Assembly (NCBI GenBank): GCA_041685145.1
Contig: JAWLGJ010000002.1
Coordinates: 81,403 to 145,402 of the forward strand
DNA from: JAWLGJ01 sp041685145
Lineage (GTDB): Bacteria > Pseudomonadota > Alphaproteobacteria > Rhodospirillales > Magnetospirillaceae
Reading direction: 5' to 3'
Length of the DNA stretch: 64,000 bases
Part shown: piece by piece, positions 50,266-58,587 of the stretch
Layout: each line of letters starts with the position of its first letter
Position numbering within the stretch: the first letter of the stretch is position 1
The notes under the pieces: generated by a model
What the model saw: the letters and a program-made list of their open reading frames with translations, nothing else
What the model was told of the DNA's origin: nothing
Database searches by the model: none
Made by a program: the position numbers and the translations under genes

Positions 50266-51483
50266 CTAGGACTTGTTCACCAGCTCGCAGGTGCTCTCGG
50301 AGAGCGGAATGAACGCCGCGTCGCCGGGAATCGTCCGGACGATCTTGTAGTAATCCCACGGCCCCGACGACTCGCTGGGCGCCTTGACCTGCACCAGGTA
50401 CATGTCGTGGACCATGCGGCCGTCGGCGCGGATGGTGCCGTTGTCGGTGAACATGTCCTGCACCGGCATGGACTTCATCTGATCGACGACGGTCTTGCCC
50501 TCGTCGGTGCCGGCCTCGGCGATGGCCTTGAGGTAGTGGCCGATGGCCGAATAGACGCCCGCCTGCACCATCGTCGGCATCCGGCCCTCATGGCGTTCGG
50601 CGAAGCGCTTGGCGAAGGCGCGGCTTTCGTCGTCGCGGTCCCAGTACCAGCCGGTGGTGATGGTCAGCCCCTGCGTCGTTTCCAGCCCCAGGGCGTGAAT
50701 GTCGGTCAGAAACACCAACATGCCGGCCAGCTTGATGCCGGCGTCGGTGATGCCGAATTCCTTGGCCTGCTTGATGGAGTTGATGGTGTCGCCGCCGGCG
50801 TTGGCCAGCCCGATGACCTGCGCGCCCGAGGCTTGGGCCTGCAGCAGATAGGACGAGAAATCGGTGTTCGGGAAGGGCGCCCGCGACACGCCCACCACCT
50901 CGCCGCCGGCGGCCTTGACGGCGTTGGCGGTGTTCTCCTCAAGGCTGTGGCCGAAGGCATAGTCGGCGGTGATGAAATACCACTTCTTGTTGCCTTCCTC
51001 GGTCATGGCGGTGCCGGTGCCGTTGGCGAGGGCGTAGGTGTCGTAGGTCCAGTGGATGCCGGTGGGCGAGCACTGGTCGTTGGTCAGCGCCGTGGTGCCG
51101 GCGGTGGAGTTCAGGTGCACCTTGCCCTTGGACTTGGTGACCTCCTGCACCGCCAGGGCGGCGGCGGAGTTGCCGACGTCGACGATGACGTCGACCTGCT
51201 CGGTGTCGATCCACTGGCGCGAGATGTTGGCGGCAATGTCGGCCTTGTTCTGGTGGTCGGCGGAGACGATCTCGACCGACACGCCGTTGACGCTGCCGCC
51301 GAAGTCCTCGACCGCCATCTCGGCCGCCACCACCGAGCCGGGGCCGGCCAGGTCGGCATACACGCCGGACATGTCGTCAAGAACGGCGATCTTGACGACG
51401 TTGTCGGAGATTTCGGCCTGGGCGGCGCCGGCCAGGGCAAAGGCGGTGACGCCGCCGAGGAGTGCGGTTCGCAATGTTTTCAT
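50266..51483 (-). CDS. livK: periplasmic amino-acid-binding protein, LivK family
   Basis: 405 residues from ATG 51483, preceded by GGGAGGAACG. Signal peptide is residues 1-23 (AQA-EIS). The type I periplasmic binding fold is seen in VKIAVLDDMSGVYADLAGPGS and VNTxGG-like AVEDFGGSVNGV. It also shows HLNSTAGTTALTNDQCSPTGIHWTYDT around the ligand site and a terminal disulfide candidate near STCELVNKS. It resembles binding proteins for amides, short amino acids or aromatic compounds as much as those for branched-chain amino acids, so the ligand is open. Confidence 0.92.
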   Translation of the reverse strand: MKTLRTALLGGVTAFALAGAAQAEISDNVVKIAVLDDMSGVYADLAGPGSVVAAEMAVEDFGGSVNGVSVEIVSADHQNKADIAANISRQWIDTEQVDVIVDVGNSAAALAVQEVTKSKGKVHLNSTAGTTALTNDQCSPTGIHWTYDTYALANGTGTAMTEEGNKKWYFITADYAFGHSLEENTANAVKAAGGEVVGVSRAPFPNTDFSSYLLQAQASGAQVIGLANAGGDTINSIKQAKEFGITDAGIKLAGMLVFLTDIHALGLETTQGLTITTGWYWDRDDESRAFAKRFAERHEGRMPTMVQAGVYSAIGHYLKAIAEAGTDEGKTVVDQMKSMPVQDMFTDNGTIRADGRMVHDMYLVQVKAPSESSGPWDYYKIVRTIPGDAAFIPLSESTCELVNKS

Positions 51484-51514
51484 GGTCGTTCCTCCCAAGT
51501 TTTTGATGTTGAGA

Positions 51515-52222
51515 TCAAACCCCCAGATACTCCCGCAGTTTGTCGCGGTTGGCCTCGACGGCACCGGCCTCGATCATGTCCAGAACCTGGCCGTGCTCGA
51601 CGACGTAGTGGCGGTCCGCGACCTTGGCGGCGAACGGAAAGTTCTGCTCGACCAGCAGGATGGTGAAGCCGCGGTCGCGCAGCGCGTTGATGACATGGCC
51701 GATCTGCTCGACGATCACCGGCGCCAGGCCCTCGGTGGGCTCGTCCAGCAGCAGCAGGCTGGCGCCGGTGCGCAGGATACGGGCGATGGCCAGCATCTGT
51801 TGTTCGCCGCCCGAAAGCTTGGTTCCCTGGCTGCCGCCACGTTCCAGCAGCACCGGGAACAGCTCGTAAATGTCCGCCAAACTCATGCCGCCCTTGCGGA
51901 TGACGGGCGGCAGGGTGAGGTTTTCGGTGACGTTGAGGCTGGCGAAAATGCCGCGTTCCTCGGGGCAGAAGGCCAGCCCCAGGCGGGCGATGGCGTTCGC
52001 CGGCAGGCCGATGGTCTCGGTGCCGTCGAACGCCACGCTGCCCTGGCGCTGGCGCACCAGCCCCATGAGCGCGCGCAAGGTGGTGGTCTTGCCCGCCCCG
52101 TTGCGGCCCAGCAAGGTGACCACCTCGCCCTCGCCCACCTCGAAATTCATCCCGTGCAGAACATGGCTTTCGCCGTACCAGGCGTGGAGGTCGCGCACCC
52201 GCAGCAGCGGCTCAGGCGGCAT
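51515..52222 (-). CDS. livF: ABC transporter ATP-binding protein, LivF family
   Basis: 235 residues. Walker A GRNGAGKTT, signature LSGGEQQMLAIARIL, Walker B LLLLDEPTEGLAP, and the LivF-like EERGIFASLNVTENL segment. The start at 52222 overlaps the livG stop by 11 bases. It energises LivHM together with LivG. Confidence 0.94.
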   Translation of the reverse strand: MPPEPLLRVRDLHAWYGESHVLHGMNFEVGEGEVVTLLGRNGAGKTTTLRALMGLVRQRQGSVAFDGTETIGLPANAIARLGLAFCPEERGIFASLNVTENLTLPPVIRKGGMSLADIYELFPVLLERGGSQGTKLSGGEQQMLAIARILRTGASLLLLDEPTEGLAPVIVEQIGHVINALRDRGFTILLVEQNFPFAAKVADRHYVVEHGQVLDMIEAGAVEANRDKLREYLGV

Positions 52223-52970
52223 GGGCGCCCCCCATATAGGCCTCGATCACCGCCGGGTCGTTGGAGATGTGCTCATAGGTGCCCTCGGCCAGCACCCGGC
52301 CCCGCTGCAGCACCGTGATGATGTCGGACAGGTCGGCGACGACGCTGATGTGGTGTTCGACCATCACCACCGTCCGCCCCCGCGCCGCCCGGCGGATCAG
52401 TTCGCTCATGCGCTGGATGTCCTCGCCGCCCATCCCGGCCATCGGCTCGTCCAGCAGCATCACCTTCGGCTCCAGCGCCAGCGTGGTCGCCAGTTCCAGC
52501 ACCCGCTTGCGGCCGTAGGGAAGCTCGACCGCCGGCGCGCCCTCGAACTCGCGCAGCCCCACCTCGTCCAGCAGCGCGTGCGCACGCTGGTTCAGGCGGT
52601 CGAGGACCGTGTCCCGCGTCCAGAACTTGAAGGAGTTGCGCATCTGGCGCTGCAGGGCGACGCGCACGTTCTGAAGCACGGTCATGTGCGGAAAAACCGA
52701 CGAAATCTGAAAGCTGCGCACCATGCCCATGCGCGCCACCTGCGCCGGCTTGGCGCGGGTGATGTCGCGGCCCTCATAGAGGATGCTGCCGGTGGTGGGC
52801 TGAAGGAACTTGGTGATGAGGTTGAAGACGGTGCTCTTGCCGGCCCCGTTGGGGCCGATGAGGGCATGGATGCTGCCGCGGCGCACCTGCAGGTCGACCC
52901 CCGCCACGGCCATGAAGCCACGGAACGAAATCGACAGGTCGCGGGTTTCGATCACATAGTCGCCGCTCAT
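52212..52970 (-). CDS. livG: ABC transporter ATP-binding protein, LivG family
   Basis: 252 residues from ATG 52970. Walker A GPNGAGKST, signature-region variant LPYGRKRVLELATTL, Walker B VMLLDEPMAGMG, and the LivG-type HHISVVADLSD segment. The signature LSGG is replaced by LPYG, which is a common LivG variation. First gene of the Liv operon (G-F-K-H-M); its 277-base upstream region carries the predicted IclR operators. Confidence 0.93.
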   Translation of the reverse strand: MSGDYVIETRDLSISFRGFMAVAGVDLQVRRGSIHALIGPNGAGKSTVFNLITKFLQPTTGSILYEGRDITRAKPAQVARMGMVRSFQISSVFPHMTVLQNVRVALQRQMRNSFKFWTRDTVLDRLNQRAHALLDEVGLREFEGAPAVELPYGRKRVLELATTLALEPKVMLLDEPMAGMGGEDIQRMSELIRRAARGRTVVMVEHHISVVADLSDIITVLQRGRVLAEGTYEHISNDPAVIEAYMGGAHAA

Positions 52971-53112
52971 GCCGAACTCTCCCTGCGGACGGCGGGGCGA
53001 TGATGGCACAACGGCACGGCCCTGAAATCCTGACCTTGGTCGAGGGCCCGGAAGAAATAGATACCGGGACGGGGCGGGAGGGCCCGCCGCGGCGCGATCA
53101 GGACTCGCCGGT

Positions 53113-53182
53113 GTGCGTTGCGCATTCCTTCCTCACCCGTCGCCCTTTGTGCGCTATGCGAACATTCGTGCGATATGCGTTC
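53113..53182. promoter_or_regulatory. predicted IclR-regulator operators upstream of livG
   Basis: Two 15-base sites, GTGCGCTATGCGAAC (53149-53163) and GTGCGATATGCGTTC (53168-53182), lie 19 bases apart start to start. A third related site GTGCGTTGCGCATTC is at 53113-53127. The pair matches, in sequence, orientation and spacing, the sites at 54139-54172 beside the IclR gene. The assignment to that regulator is inference. Confidence 0.55.
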
Positions 53183-53247
53183 AGCGTATGGGCGTGCGGG
53201 GCCGCGGTCAACAGGCTTGTCGGCGCGAGGCGGCGGCGGTGGTGGCT

Positions 53248-54048
53248 TCAGAAGTGGCCGATGGCGCGTTCGGTTTGGCGGGCGGCGCCGCGCAGGACCG
53301 GCAGAACCCGCGCGAGCATCTCCGACCTCGACAGGCGGCCGGCATGGGCGCCGACATTCATGGCGGCGATGGTGTTGCCGCGCCGGTCGCGCACCGGCAC
53401 CGCCACCGAGCGCACCCCCCGCTCCAGTTCCTCGTCCACCAGGGCATAGCCGTCGCGGCGCACGCCGGCGATCTTGGCGGCATAGGCGGCGGGATCGGTC
53501 ACGGTCTTGTCGGTAAGCCGCTTCAACGGATGCCGGTCGAGCAGGCCCTGCAACTCCGCCTCGGGCAGGGCGGCAAGCAACACCTGCCCCATCGAGGTCG
53601 GGAAGGCCGGCAGGCGCGTGCCCACCGCCAGCGTCTGGCTCATGATCCGCCGCGTCGGCACCCGCGCCACATAAACGATCTCGGCGCCGTCGAGGACGGC
53701 GAGCGAGCAGCTTTCGGCCAGTTCCCGCGAAACCTCCTCCATATACACCTGGGCGACGTCGGCGATGCCGAAGGAGGAGACATAGGCATAGCCCAGTTCC
53801 AGCACCCGTGGCGCCAGCGCGAAGGCCTTGCCGTCGGCGCGGGCGTAGCCGAGCGCGACCAGCGTGTGCAGCAACCGCCGGGCGGCGGCACGGGTCAGGC
53901 CGGCACGGCGGGCGACCTCGCTGACCGTCATCCGCGGATGGTCGCGGTCGAAGGCGCGGATCACCGCCAGCCCGCGTTCCAGCGATTGCACGAAATTGCC
54001 GTCGCGCCGACCGGCCCCGGCGCCGCTGGCGCCATCATCGTCGATCAT
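53248..54048 (-). CDS. IclR-family transcriptional regulator (PcaR/PobR-like)
   Basis: 266 residues from ATG 54048; a GTG at 54060 is an alternative. The N-terminal winged helix covers about residues 20-80 (FVQSLERGLAVIRAF, TVSEVARRAGLTRAAARRLLHTL), and the C-terminal effector domain about 90-260 (SCSLAVLDGAEIVYVARV, FPTSMGQVLLA, GYALVDEELERGVRSVAVPV). IclR proteins sense small metabolites and repress or activate catabolic operons. It sits between the Liv transporter and the divergent aldehyde dehydrogenase-BKACE-aminotransferase operon, both of which carry matching operators. Confidence 0.92.
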   Translation of the reverse strand: MIDDDGASGAGAGRRDGNFVQSLERGLAVIRAFDRDHPRMTVSEVARRAGLTRAAARRLLHTLVALGYARADGKAFALAPRVLELGYAYVSSFGIADVAQVYMEEVSRELAESCSLAVLDGAEIVYVARVPTRRIMSQTLAVGTRLPAFPTSMGQVLLAALPEAELQGLLDRHPLKRLTDKTVTDPAAYAAKIAGVRRDGYALVDEELERGVRSVAVPVRDRRGNTIAAMNVGAHAGRLSRSEMLARVLPVLRGAARQTERAIGHF

Positions 54049-54102
54049 GTCCTGCCCCACCTGCTCGCATCACCGCTGCCCGCCGCCGCCCCCTCTGCCT
54101 GC

Positions 54103-54132
54103 TTGACACGGGCCCCGGCGAAACGGTAGCAG
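54103..54132 (+). promoter_or_regulatory. possible sigma70 promoter of the aldehyde dehydrogenase operon
   Basis: A perfect -35 (TTGACA, 54103-54108) is followed after 18 bases by a poor -10 (TAGCAG, 54127-54132). Transcription would begin near 54139, inside the first operator, giving a leader of about 70 bases before the ATG at 54207. Confidence 0.4.
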
Positions 54133-54135
54133 CAT

Positions 54136-54172
54136 ATTGTACGCAAGACGAACAAGTGTGCGCAATGCGCAC
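54136..54172 (-). promoter_or_regulatory. tandem operator overlapping the predicted iclR-gene promoter
   Basis: Two 15-base sites lie 19 bases apart: GTACGCAAGACGAAC (54139-54153) and the perfect palindrome GTGCGC-AAT-GCGCAC (54158-54172). On the minus strand a promoter TTGCGC-18-TACAAT (-35 at 54160-54165, -10 at 54136-54141) is embedded in them, suggesting autorepression and joint control of the divergent operon. Confidence 0.55.
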
Positions 54173-54206
54173 ATTGCCCGCCGGAGACAGCGAGGAGACG
54201 ACGGCG

Positions 54207-55784
54207 ATGAACCAGAGCAGCCTGCCCCGGGTCACCTACTCCAACATCCGCGCCGACTTCTCGGGCGTCCACGCCCTGCTGGACAGCCGCATCCCCCAGC
54301 TTCGCGAGTCCGGCCTGGGGCGCGGCTGGGCCAACCGCATCGGCGGCGGCGACGACACCGCCGGCGTCGTCTACGAGGCCCGCAGCCCCATCGACGAGCG
54401 CCTGCTGCTGGGCCGCTTCCACGCCGCCGACGGCGGCGCCGTCGACCGCGCCGTCGCGGCCGCCAAGGCCGCCTTCCCCGCCTGGTCACGCCTGCCCTGG
54501 CCGGAGCGCGTGGCGGCGGTGCGCGGCTTTGCCGCCGAACTGGATCGGCGCAAATTCGACCTGGCGGCGGCCTGCCTGCTGGAGGTGGGCAAGTCGCGCA
54601 TGGAGGCGATGGGCGAGGCCGAGGAGGCCGTCGACCTGGCCAGCTATTACTGCGACCAGATGGAGGAGAACAAGGGCTTCACCCGCCCGATGCAGCGCGC
54701 CTTCGAGGTCGAGGAGACCTCCGACCACCTGCGGCCGCTGGGCGTGTTCGGGGTCATCGCGCCCTTCAACTTCCCGCTGGCATTGTCGGTCAACATGATG
54801 TCGGCGGCGCTGGTGGCCGGCAACACCGTCGTCTACAAGCCCAGCCCTTACGCCGGCCTCACCGGCGCCCTGATCGTCGAGGCCGCCGAGGCCGCCGGGC
54901 TGCAGGCGGGAGTGGTGAATCTGGTGTGCGGCGGCGCCTCCACCGGCGAGGCGATGGCCGATCATCCCGGCTTCGACGGCTTCGCCTTCACCGGCAGCTA
55001 CGCGGTGGGCATGGGGCTGCTGCGCAAGGTGGCGGCGGGGCGCTACAACCGGCCGGTGATCGTCGAGATGGGCGGCAAGAACCCCACCTATGTCACCCGC
55101 AGCGCCGACCTGGACGTCGCCGCCGAGGGCATGATGCGCTCGGCCTTCGGGCTGCAGGGGCAGAAATGCTCGGCCGGGTCCAAGGTCTATGTCCACGCCG
55201 ACGTCAAGGACGCCTTCCTCGACAAGCTGCTGGCGGTGACGGGCAAGATCAGGGTCGGCGATCCGGCGGAGCGAGACGTGTTCATGGGGCCGGTGATCAA
55301 CCGCGCCGCTCTTGATTCCTTCCTCGCCGCCAGCGATGACGCCCGCCGCGACGGCCGCATCCTGACCGGCGGGGAGCGCCTGACCGGTGGCCTCTACGAC
55401 CACGGCTGCTATGTGCCCCCCACCATCGTCGACGGCCTGCCCCGCAACCACCGCCTCAACAAGGACGAGTTGTTCCTGCCCTTCCTGTCGGTGCTGACCT
55501 TCACCGACCTCGCCGAGGCCATCGCCGACGGCAACGACGTCGTCTATGGCCTTACCGCCGGTTGCTACGCCACCGACGAGGCGGAGCTGAAGCTGTTCCT
55601 GGACCGTGCCGAGGCGGGGGCGCTTTACGCCAACCGCGCCAGCGGCGCCACCACCGGCGCCTGGCCCGGAATCCAGAGCTTCTGCGGCTGGAAGGGTTCG
55701 GGGGTTTCCTGCAAGGGCGGGCTGGGCCCCTATTACGTCCAGCAGTTCATGCGCGAGCAGAGCCACACCGTCTGGCGCCGCTGA
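54207..55784 (+). CDS. NAD(P)+-dependent aldehyde dehydrogenase
   Basis: 525 residues from ATG 54207 (GAGGAGACGACGGCG leader). Catalytic Cys321 (LQGQKCSAGSK) and the general-base Glu in VEMGGKNPTY are present, with APFNFPLALSVNMMSAALVAGN as the cofactor-binding segment. Length and the GQKCSAGSK motif are close to the glutamate-semialdehyde (PruA-like) branch. First gene of a three-gene operon with a BKACE and an aminotransferase, so it should oxidise an aldehyde from an amino compound. Substrate unknown. Confidence 0.9.
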   Translation: MNQSSLPRVTYSNIRADFSGVHALLDSRIPQLRESGLGRGWANRIGGGDDTAGVVYEARSPIDERLLLGRFHAADGGAVDRAVAAAKAAFPAWSRLPWPERVAAVRGFAAELDRRKFDLAAACLLEVGKSRMEAMGEAEEAVDLASYYCDQMEENKGFTRPMQRAFEVEETSDHLRPLGVFGVIAPFNFPLALSVNMMSAALVAGNTVVYKPSPYAGLTGALIVEAAEAAGLQAGVVNLVCGGASTGEAMADHPGFDGFAFTGSYAVGMGLLRKVAAGRYNRPVIVEMGGKNPTYVTRSADLDVAAEGMMRSAFGLQGQKCSAGSKVYVHADVKDAFLDKLLAVTGKIRVGDPAERDVFMGPVINRAALDSFLAASDDARRDGRILTGGERLTGGLYDHGCYVPPTIVDGLPRNHRLNKDELFLPFLSVLTFTDLAEAIADGNDVVYGLTAGCYATDEAELKLFLDRAEAGALYANRASGATTGAWPGIQSFCGWKGSGVSCKGGLGPYYVQQFMREQSHTVWRR

Positions 55785-55805
55785 GGCGGGCGGGGAGAAG
55801 GAACC

Positions 55806-56669
55806 GTGTCGACGCCAGCGATCATCGCGGTCGCCATTACCGGCTCCGTGCCGCGCAAAAAGGACACCCCGGCGGTGCCGGTGACCCCCGCGGAGCAGGT
55901 GGCCAGCACGCGCGAGGCATTCGAGGCCGGCGCGGCGCTGGTGCACATCCATGTCCGCGACGGCGACGAGAACCCCTCCTCCGAGGTGGAGCGGTTCGCC
56001 GAGGTGGCGACGGGCATCCGCGAGCAGTGCCCCGGCATGATCGTGCAGTTCTCCACCGGCGGCCGCGGGCGCCGCGCCGCCGAGCGCGGGGCGGCCTTGC
56101 GGCTGCGCCCAGACATGGCTTCGCTGGCCACCGGCTCGGTCAATTTCGCCTCGATCATCTACGAGAACCCACCCGAGCTGGTGGACTCGCTGGCCGCCGA
56201 GATGCTGCGCCTGGACATCAAGCCGGAGATCGAGGTCTTCGACCTCGCCATGCTCTACACCGCCGCCGAGATGACCGCGGCGGGGCGAATCGCCCGCCCC
56301 GCGCATGTGCAGTTTGTGCTGGGCATTCCCAACGCCTTGCCGGCACGGCGGCGCACCCTGGAGTTCCTGGTGGCGGAACTGCGCGAACTGATGCCGGACG
56401 CCACATGGACCGCCGCCGGCATCGGCCGTCATCAGCTCATTGTCAACGAATGGGCGCTGGAGATGGGGGGGCATCTGCGCACCGGGCTGGAGGACAACAT
56501 CCGCTGGGACGCCGGCCGCCTGGCGGTCTCGAATGCGGAACTCGTCGCCCGCGTCGCCGATATGTGCCGCGCCGCCGGGCGCGGGCCGGCGACGGCGGCC
56601 CAGGCGCGGGCGCTGCTGCGCCTGCCATCAGCCCCCGCCGCGGCGGCGCCATCGGACCGGGGCGGGTGA
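55806..56669 (+). CDS. beta-keto acid cleavage enzyme (BKACE, formerly DUF849)
   Basis: 287 residues, GTG start at 55806 after GGGGAGAAGGAACC. The family pattern is visible: AVAITGSV near the N-terminus, EAGAALVHIHVRDGDE (zinc-binding histidines), QFSTGGRG, ATGSVNFASIIYENPP, and KPEIEVFDLAM with the metal-ligand Glu. BKACEs react a beta-keto acid with acetyl-CoA to give acetoacetate and a new acyl-CoA. Known members work in lysine fermentation and carnitine breakdown, but most have unknown substrates. It lies 21 bases after the aldehyde dehydrogenase gene. Confidence 0.9.
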   Translation: MSTPAIIAVAITGSVPRKKDTPAVPVTPAEQVASTREAFEAGAALVHIHVRDGDENPSSEVERFAEVATGIREQCPGMIVQFSTGGRGRRAAERGAALRLRPDMASLATGSVNFASIIYENPPELVDSLAAEMLRLDIKPEIEVFDLAMLYTAAEMTAAGRIARPAHVQFVLGIPNALPARRRTLEFLVAELRELMPDATWTAAGIGRHQLIVNEWALEMGGHLRTGLEDNIRWDAGRLAVSNAELVARVADMCRAAGRGPATAAQARALLRLPSAPAAAAPSDRGG

Positions 56670-57988
56670 GCCGCGTTTTCCACCGCTCGGCGCGGGCGGA
56701 TCCGCCGCTCGCCGACCACGGCGACGGTAGCGTCATCGTCGGCGCCGACGGCCGGCGCTATCTCGACGCCTGCGGGGGCGCCGCGGTGTCCTGCCTCGGC
56801 CACGGCGATGCCGAGGTGGTGGCGGCGTTGGCGGAACAGGCCGCCCGCCTCGCCTACGCCCACACGAGCTTTTTCACCACCGAGGCGGCCGAGGCCCTGG
56901 CCGACCTTCTGGTCGAAGCAAGCGGCGGCGCCCTGGCGCGGGCCTATTTCGTCTGCGACGGGTCCGAGGGCGTCGAGACGGCGGTGAAGATGGCCCACCA
57001 ATACCACCGCGAGTGCGGCCGCCCGGGTCGCACCCGGGTCATCGCCCGCCGCCAGAGCTATCACGGCAACACCCTGGGCGCCCTGTCCGCCGGCGCCAGC
57101 GCCTGGCGGCGGGCGATGTACGGCGAGCTCTTGCTGCCGACCATGTCGCATATCGAGCCCTGCCATCCGTACCGCCTGCAGGCGCCGGGCGAGACTCTCG
57201 AAGCCTACGGCCGCCGCGCCGCCGACGCCCTGGAGGCGGAAATCCGCCGCCTAGGGGCCGAGAACGTCTCGTGCTTCATCGCCGAGACCGTGGGCGGCGC
57301 CACGCTGGGATGCACGCCGCCGGCGCCCGGCTACTTCGCCCGCATCCGCGACATCTGCGACCGCCACGGGGTGCTGCTGATCTTCGACGAGGTGATGTGC
57401 GGCATGGGCCGGACCGGCACCGCCTTCGCCTTCGAGCAGGAGGGCATCGCCCCGGATATCGCCGTGGTAGCCAAGGGGCTGGGGGCGGGTTATGTGCCGC
57501 TGGGGGCGGTGCTGTGCGCGCAACATGTCTTCGACGCCTTCCGGGACGGCTCCGGCGCCTTTCTGCATGGCCACACCTTCGTCGGCCATCCCGTCGCCTG
57601 CGCGGCGGCGCTGGCGGTGCAGACGGCGGTGCGCCGGCGCGGCCTGCTGGCCCATGTGCGGACGAAGGGGGCGCGGTTGCGCGCCCGCCTCGACGACGCC
57701 CTGGGCGCCCATCCGCATGTCGGCGACATCCGCGGCCGCGGCCTGTTCCAGGCGGTCGAACTGGTGCGCGACCGCGCCGAGAAGACCCCCTTCGACCCCG
57801 GCCTGCGCCTGCACGAACGCCTGAAGGCCGAGGCGATGGCGCGCGGCTTGCTGATTTACGCCGTCGGCGGCGGCGCCGGCGGTGCTGGCGGCGACCACGT
57901 CGTCCTCGCCCCGCCCTATGTCGTCACCGACGACGAGGTCGAGGCCATCGCCACCCGCCTGTCCGACGCCATCGCCGCCGTTGTCTAG
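56666..57988 (+). CDS. class III PLP-dependent aminotransferase
   Basis: 440 residues. The GTG start at 56666 overlaps the BKACE stop by four bases (GTGA). PLP Lys270 (VVAKGLGAGYVPLGAVL), the DEVMCGMGRTGTAFAFE segment with its cofactor Asp, and the SYHGNTLGALS motif identify class III. This class acts on omega-amino groups (4-aminobutyrate, beta-alanine, taurine, polyamines). With the neighbouring BKACE it may produce the beta-keto acid substrate. Its stop overlaps the convergent Hen1-like gene through a shared CTAG. Confidence 0.92.
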   Translation: MSRVFHRSARADPPLADHGDGSVIVGADGRRYLDACGGAAVSCLGHGDAEVVAALAEQAARLAYAHTSFFTTEAAEALADLLVEASGGALARAYFVCDGSEGVETAVKMAHQYHRECGRPGRTRVIARRQSYHGNTLGALSAGASAWRRAMYGELLLPTMSHIEPCHPYRLQAPGETLEAYGRRAADALEAEIRRLGAENVSCFIAETVGGATLGCTPPAPGYFARIRDICDRHGVLLIFDEVMCGMGRTGTAFAFEQEGIAPDIAVVAKGLGAGYVPLGAVLCAQHVFDAFRDGSGAFLHGHTFVGHPVACAAALAVQTAVRRRGLLAHVRTKGARLRARLDDALGAHPHVGDIRGRGLFQAVELVRDRAEKTPFDPGLRLHERLKAEAMARGLLIYAVGGGAGGAGGDHVVLAPPYVVTDDEVEAIATRLSDAIAAVV

Positions 57989-58587
57989 TGGCGTTCCTCT
58001 CGGAACACCGCCATTTGGCTGGCACCGCCGAGGACGGAATGGCGCCCGGCGATGTCCTGGCACTCGACCCGGTAGCCGTTGCGGGCGGCGACGCCCGAGG
58101 CCCAGCGGCGGAACCGCGCCCGCCCCCATTCGAAGCGGTGATCCGGATGGCGGAAGCGGTGCGTGGGCACGCCGAGCAGCGGATTGAACTCGGCATTCGG
58201 CGTCGTCACCACCACCGTCTCGGGCCGCGAAACCGCGAACACGGCGGTCTCCACCAGCGACAGGCGGTCGGGCTCGACATGCTCGATGGTCTCGACCAGT
58301 ACGGCACAATCGAAACCACCCAATCCCGGCATGGCCTCGGTCATGCAGCCAAGCCGGATCTCCACCCGCGCCGCGCCGGCGCCGGACGCCGCCAGACGCG
58401 CCCGCAGCCGATCGAGGACGGCCGTCGACAGGTCGAGGCCGACGATGCGCTCGATGTGCGGTTCGGCGACGAGACGGACCAGAAGATGCCCCTCGCCGCA
58501 GCCAAGGTCCAGGACGCTGCGGGCGCCACAGGCGCGCACGACCGCATGAACGGCCTCAAGGCGTTGTTGATGCAGCCAGTCGCTCAT
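57985..58587 (-). CDS. Hen1-like SAM-dependent methyltransferase (possible RNA 3'-terminal 2'-O-methyltransferase)
   Basis: 200 residues. SAM-binding motif is VLDLGCGEGHLL. The E-x-x-E-H plus distal His arrangement of Hen1 is present: Glu99, Glu102, His103 (VETIEHVE) and His150 (FRHPDHRFEW), together with TTPNAEFN. Hen1 methylates the 2'-OH of RNA 3' ends in a metal-dependent way. Bacterial Hen1 usually carries an extra N-terminal domain and pairs with Pnkp; neither is here, so this is a stand-alone catalytic domain. The assignment rests on these motifs. Confidence 0.78.
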   Translation of the reverse strand: MSDWLHQQRLEAVHAVVRACGARSVLDLGCGEGHLLVRLVAEPHIERIVGLDLSTAVLDRLRARLAASGAGAARVEIRLGCMTEAMPGLGGFDCAVLVETIEHVEPDRLSLVETAVFAVSRPETVVVTTPNAEFNPLLGVPTHRFRHPDHRFEWGRARFRRWASGVAARNGYRVECQDIAGRHSVLGGASQMAVFREERH

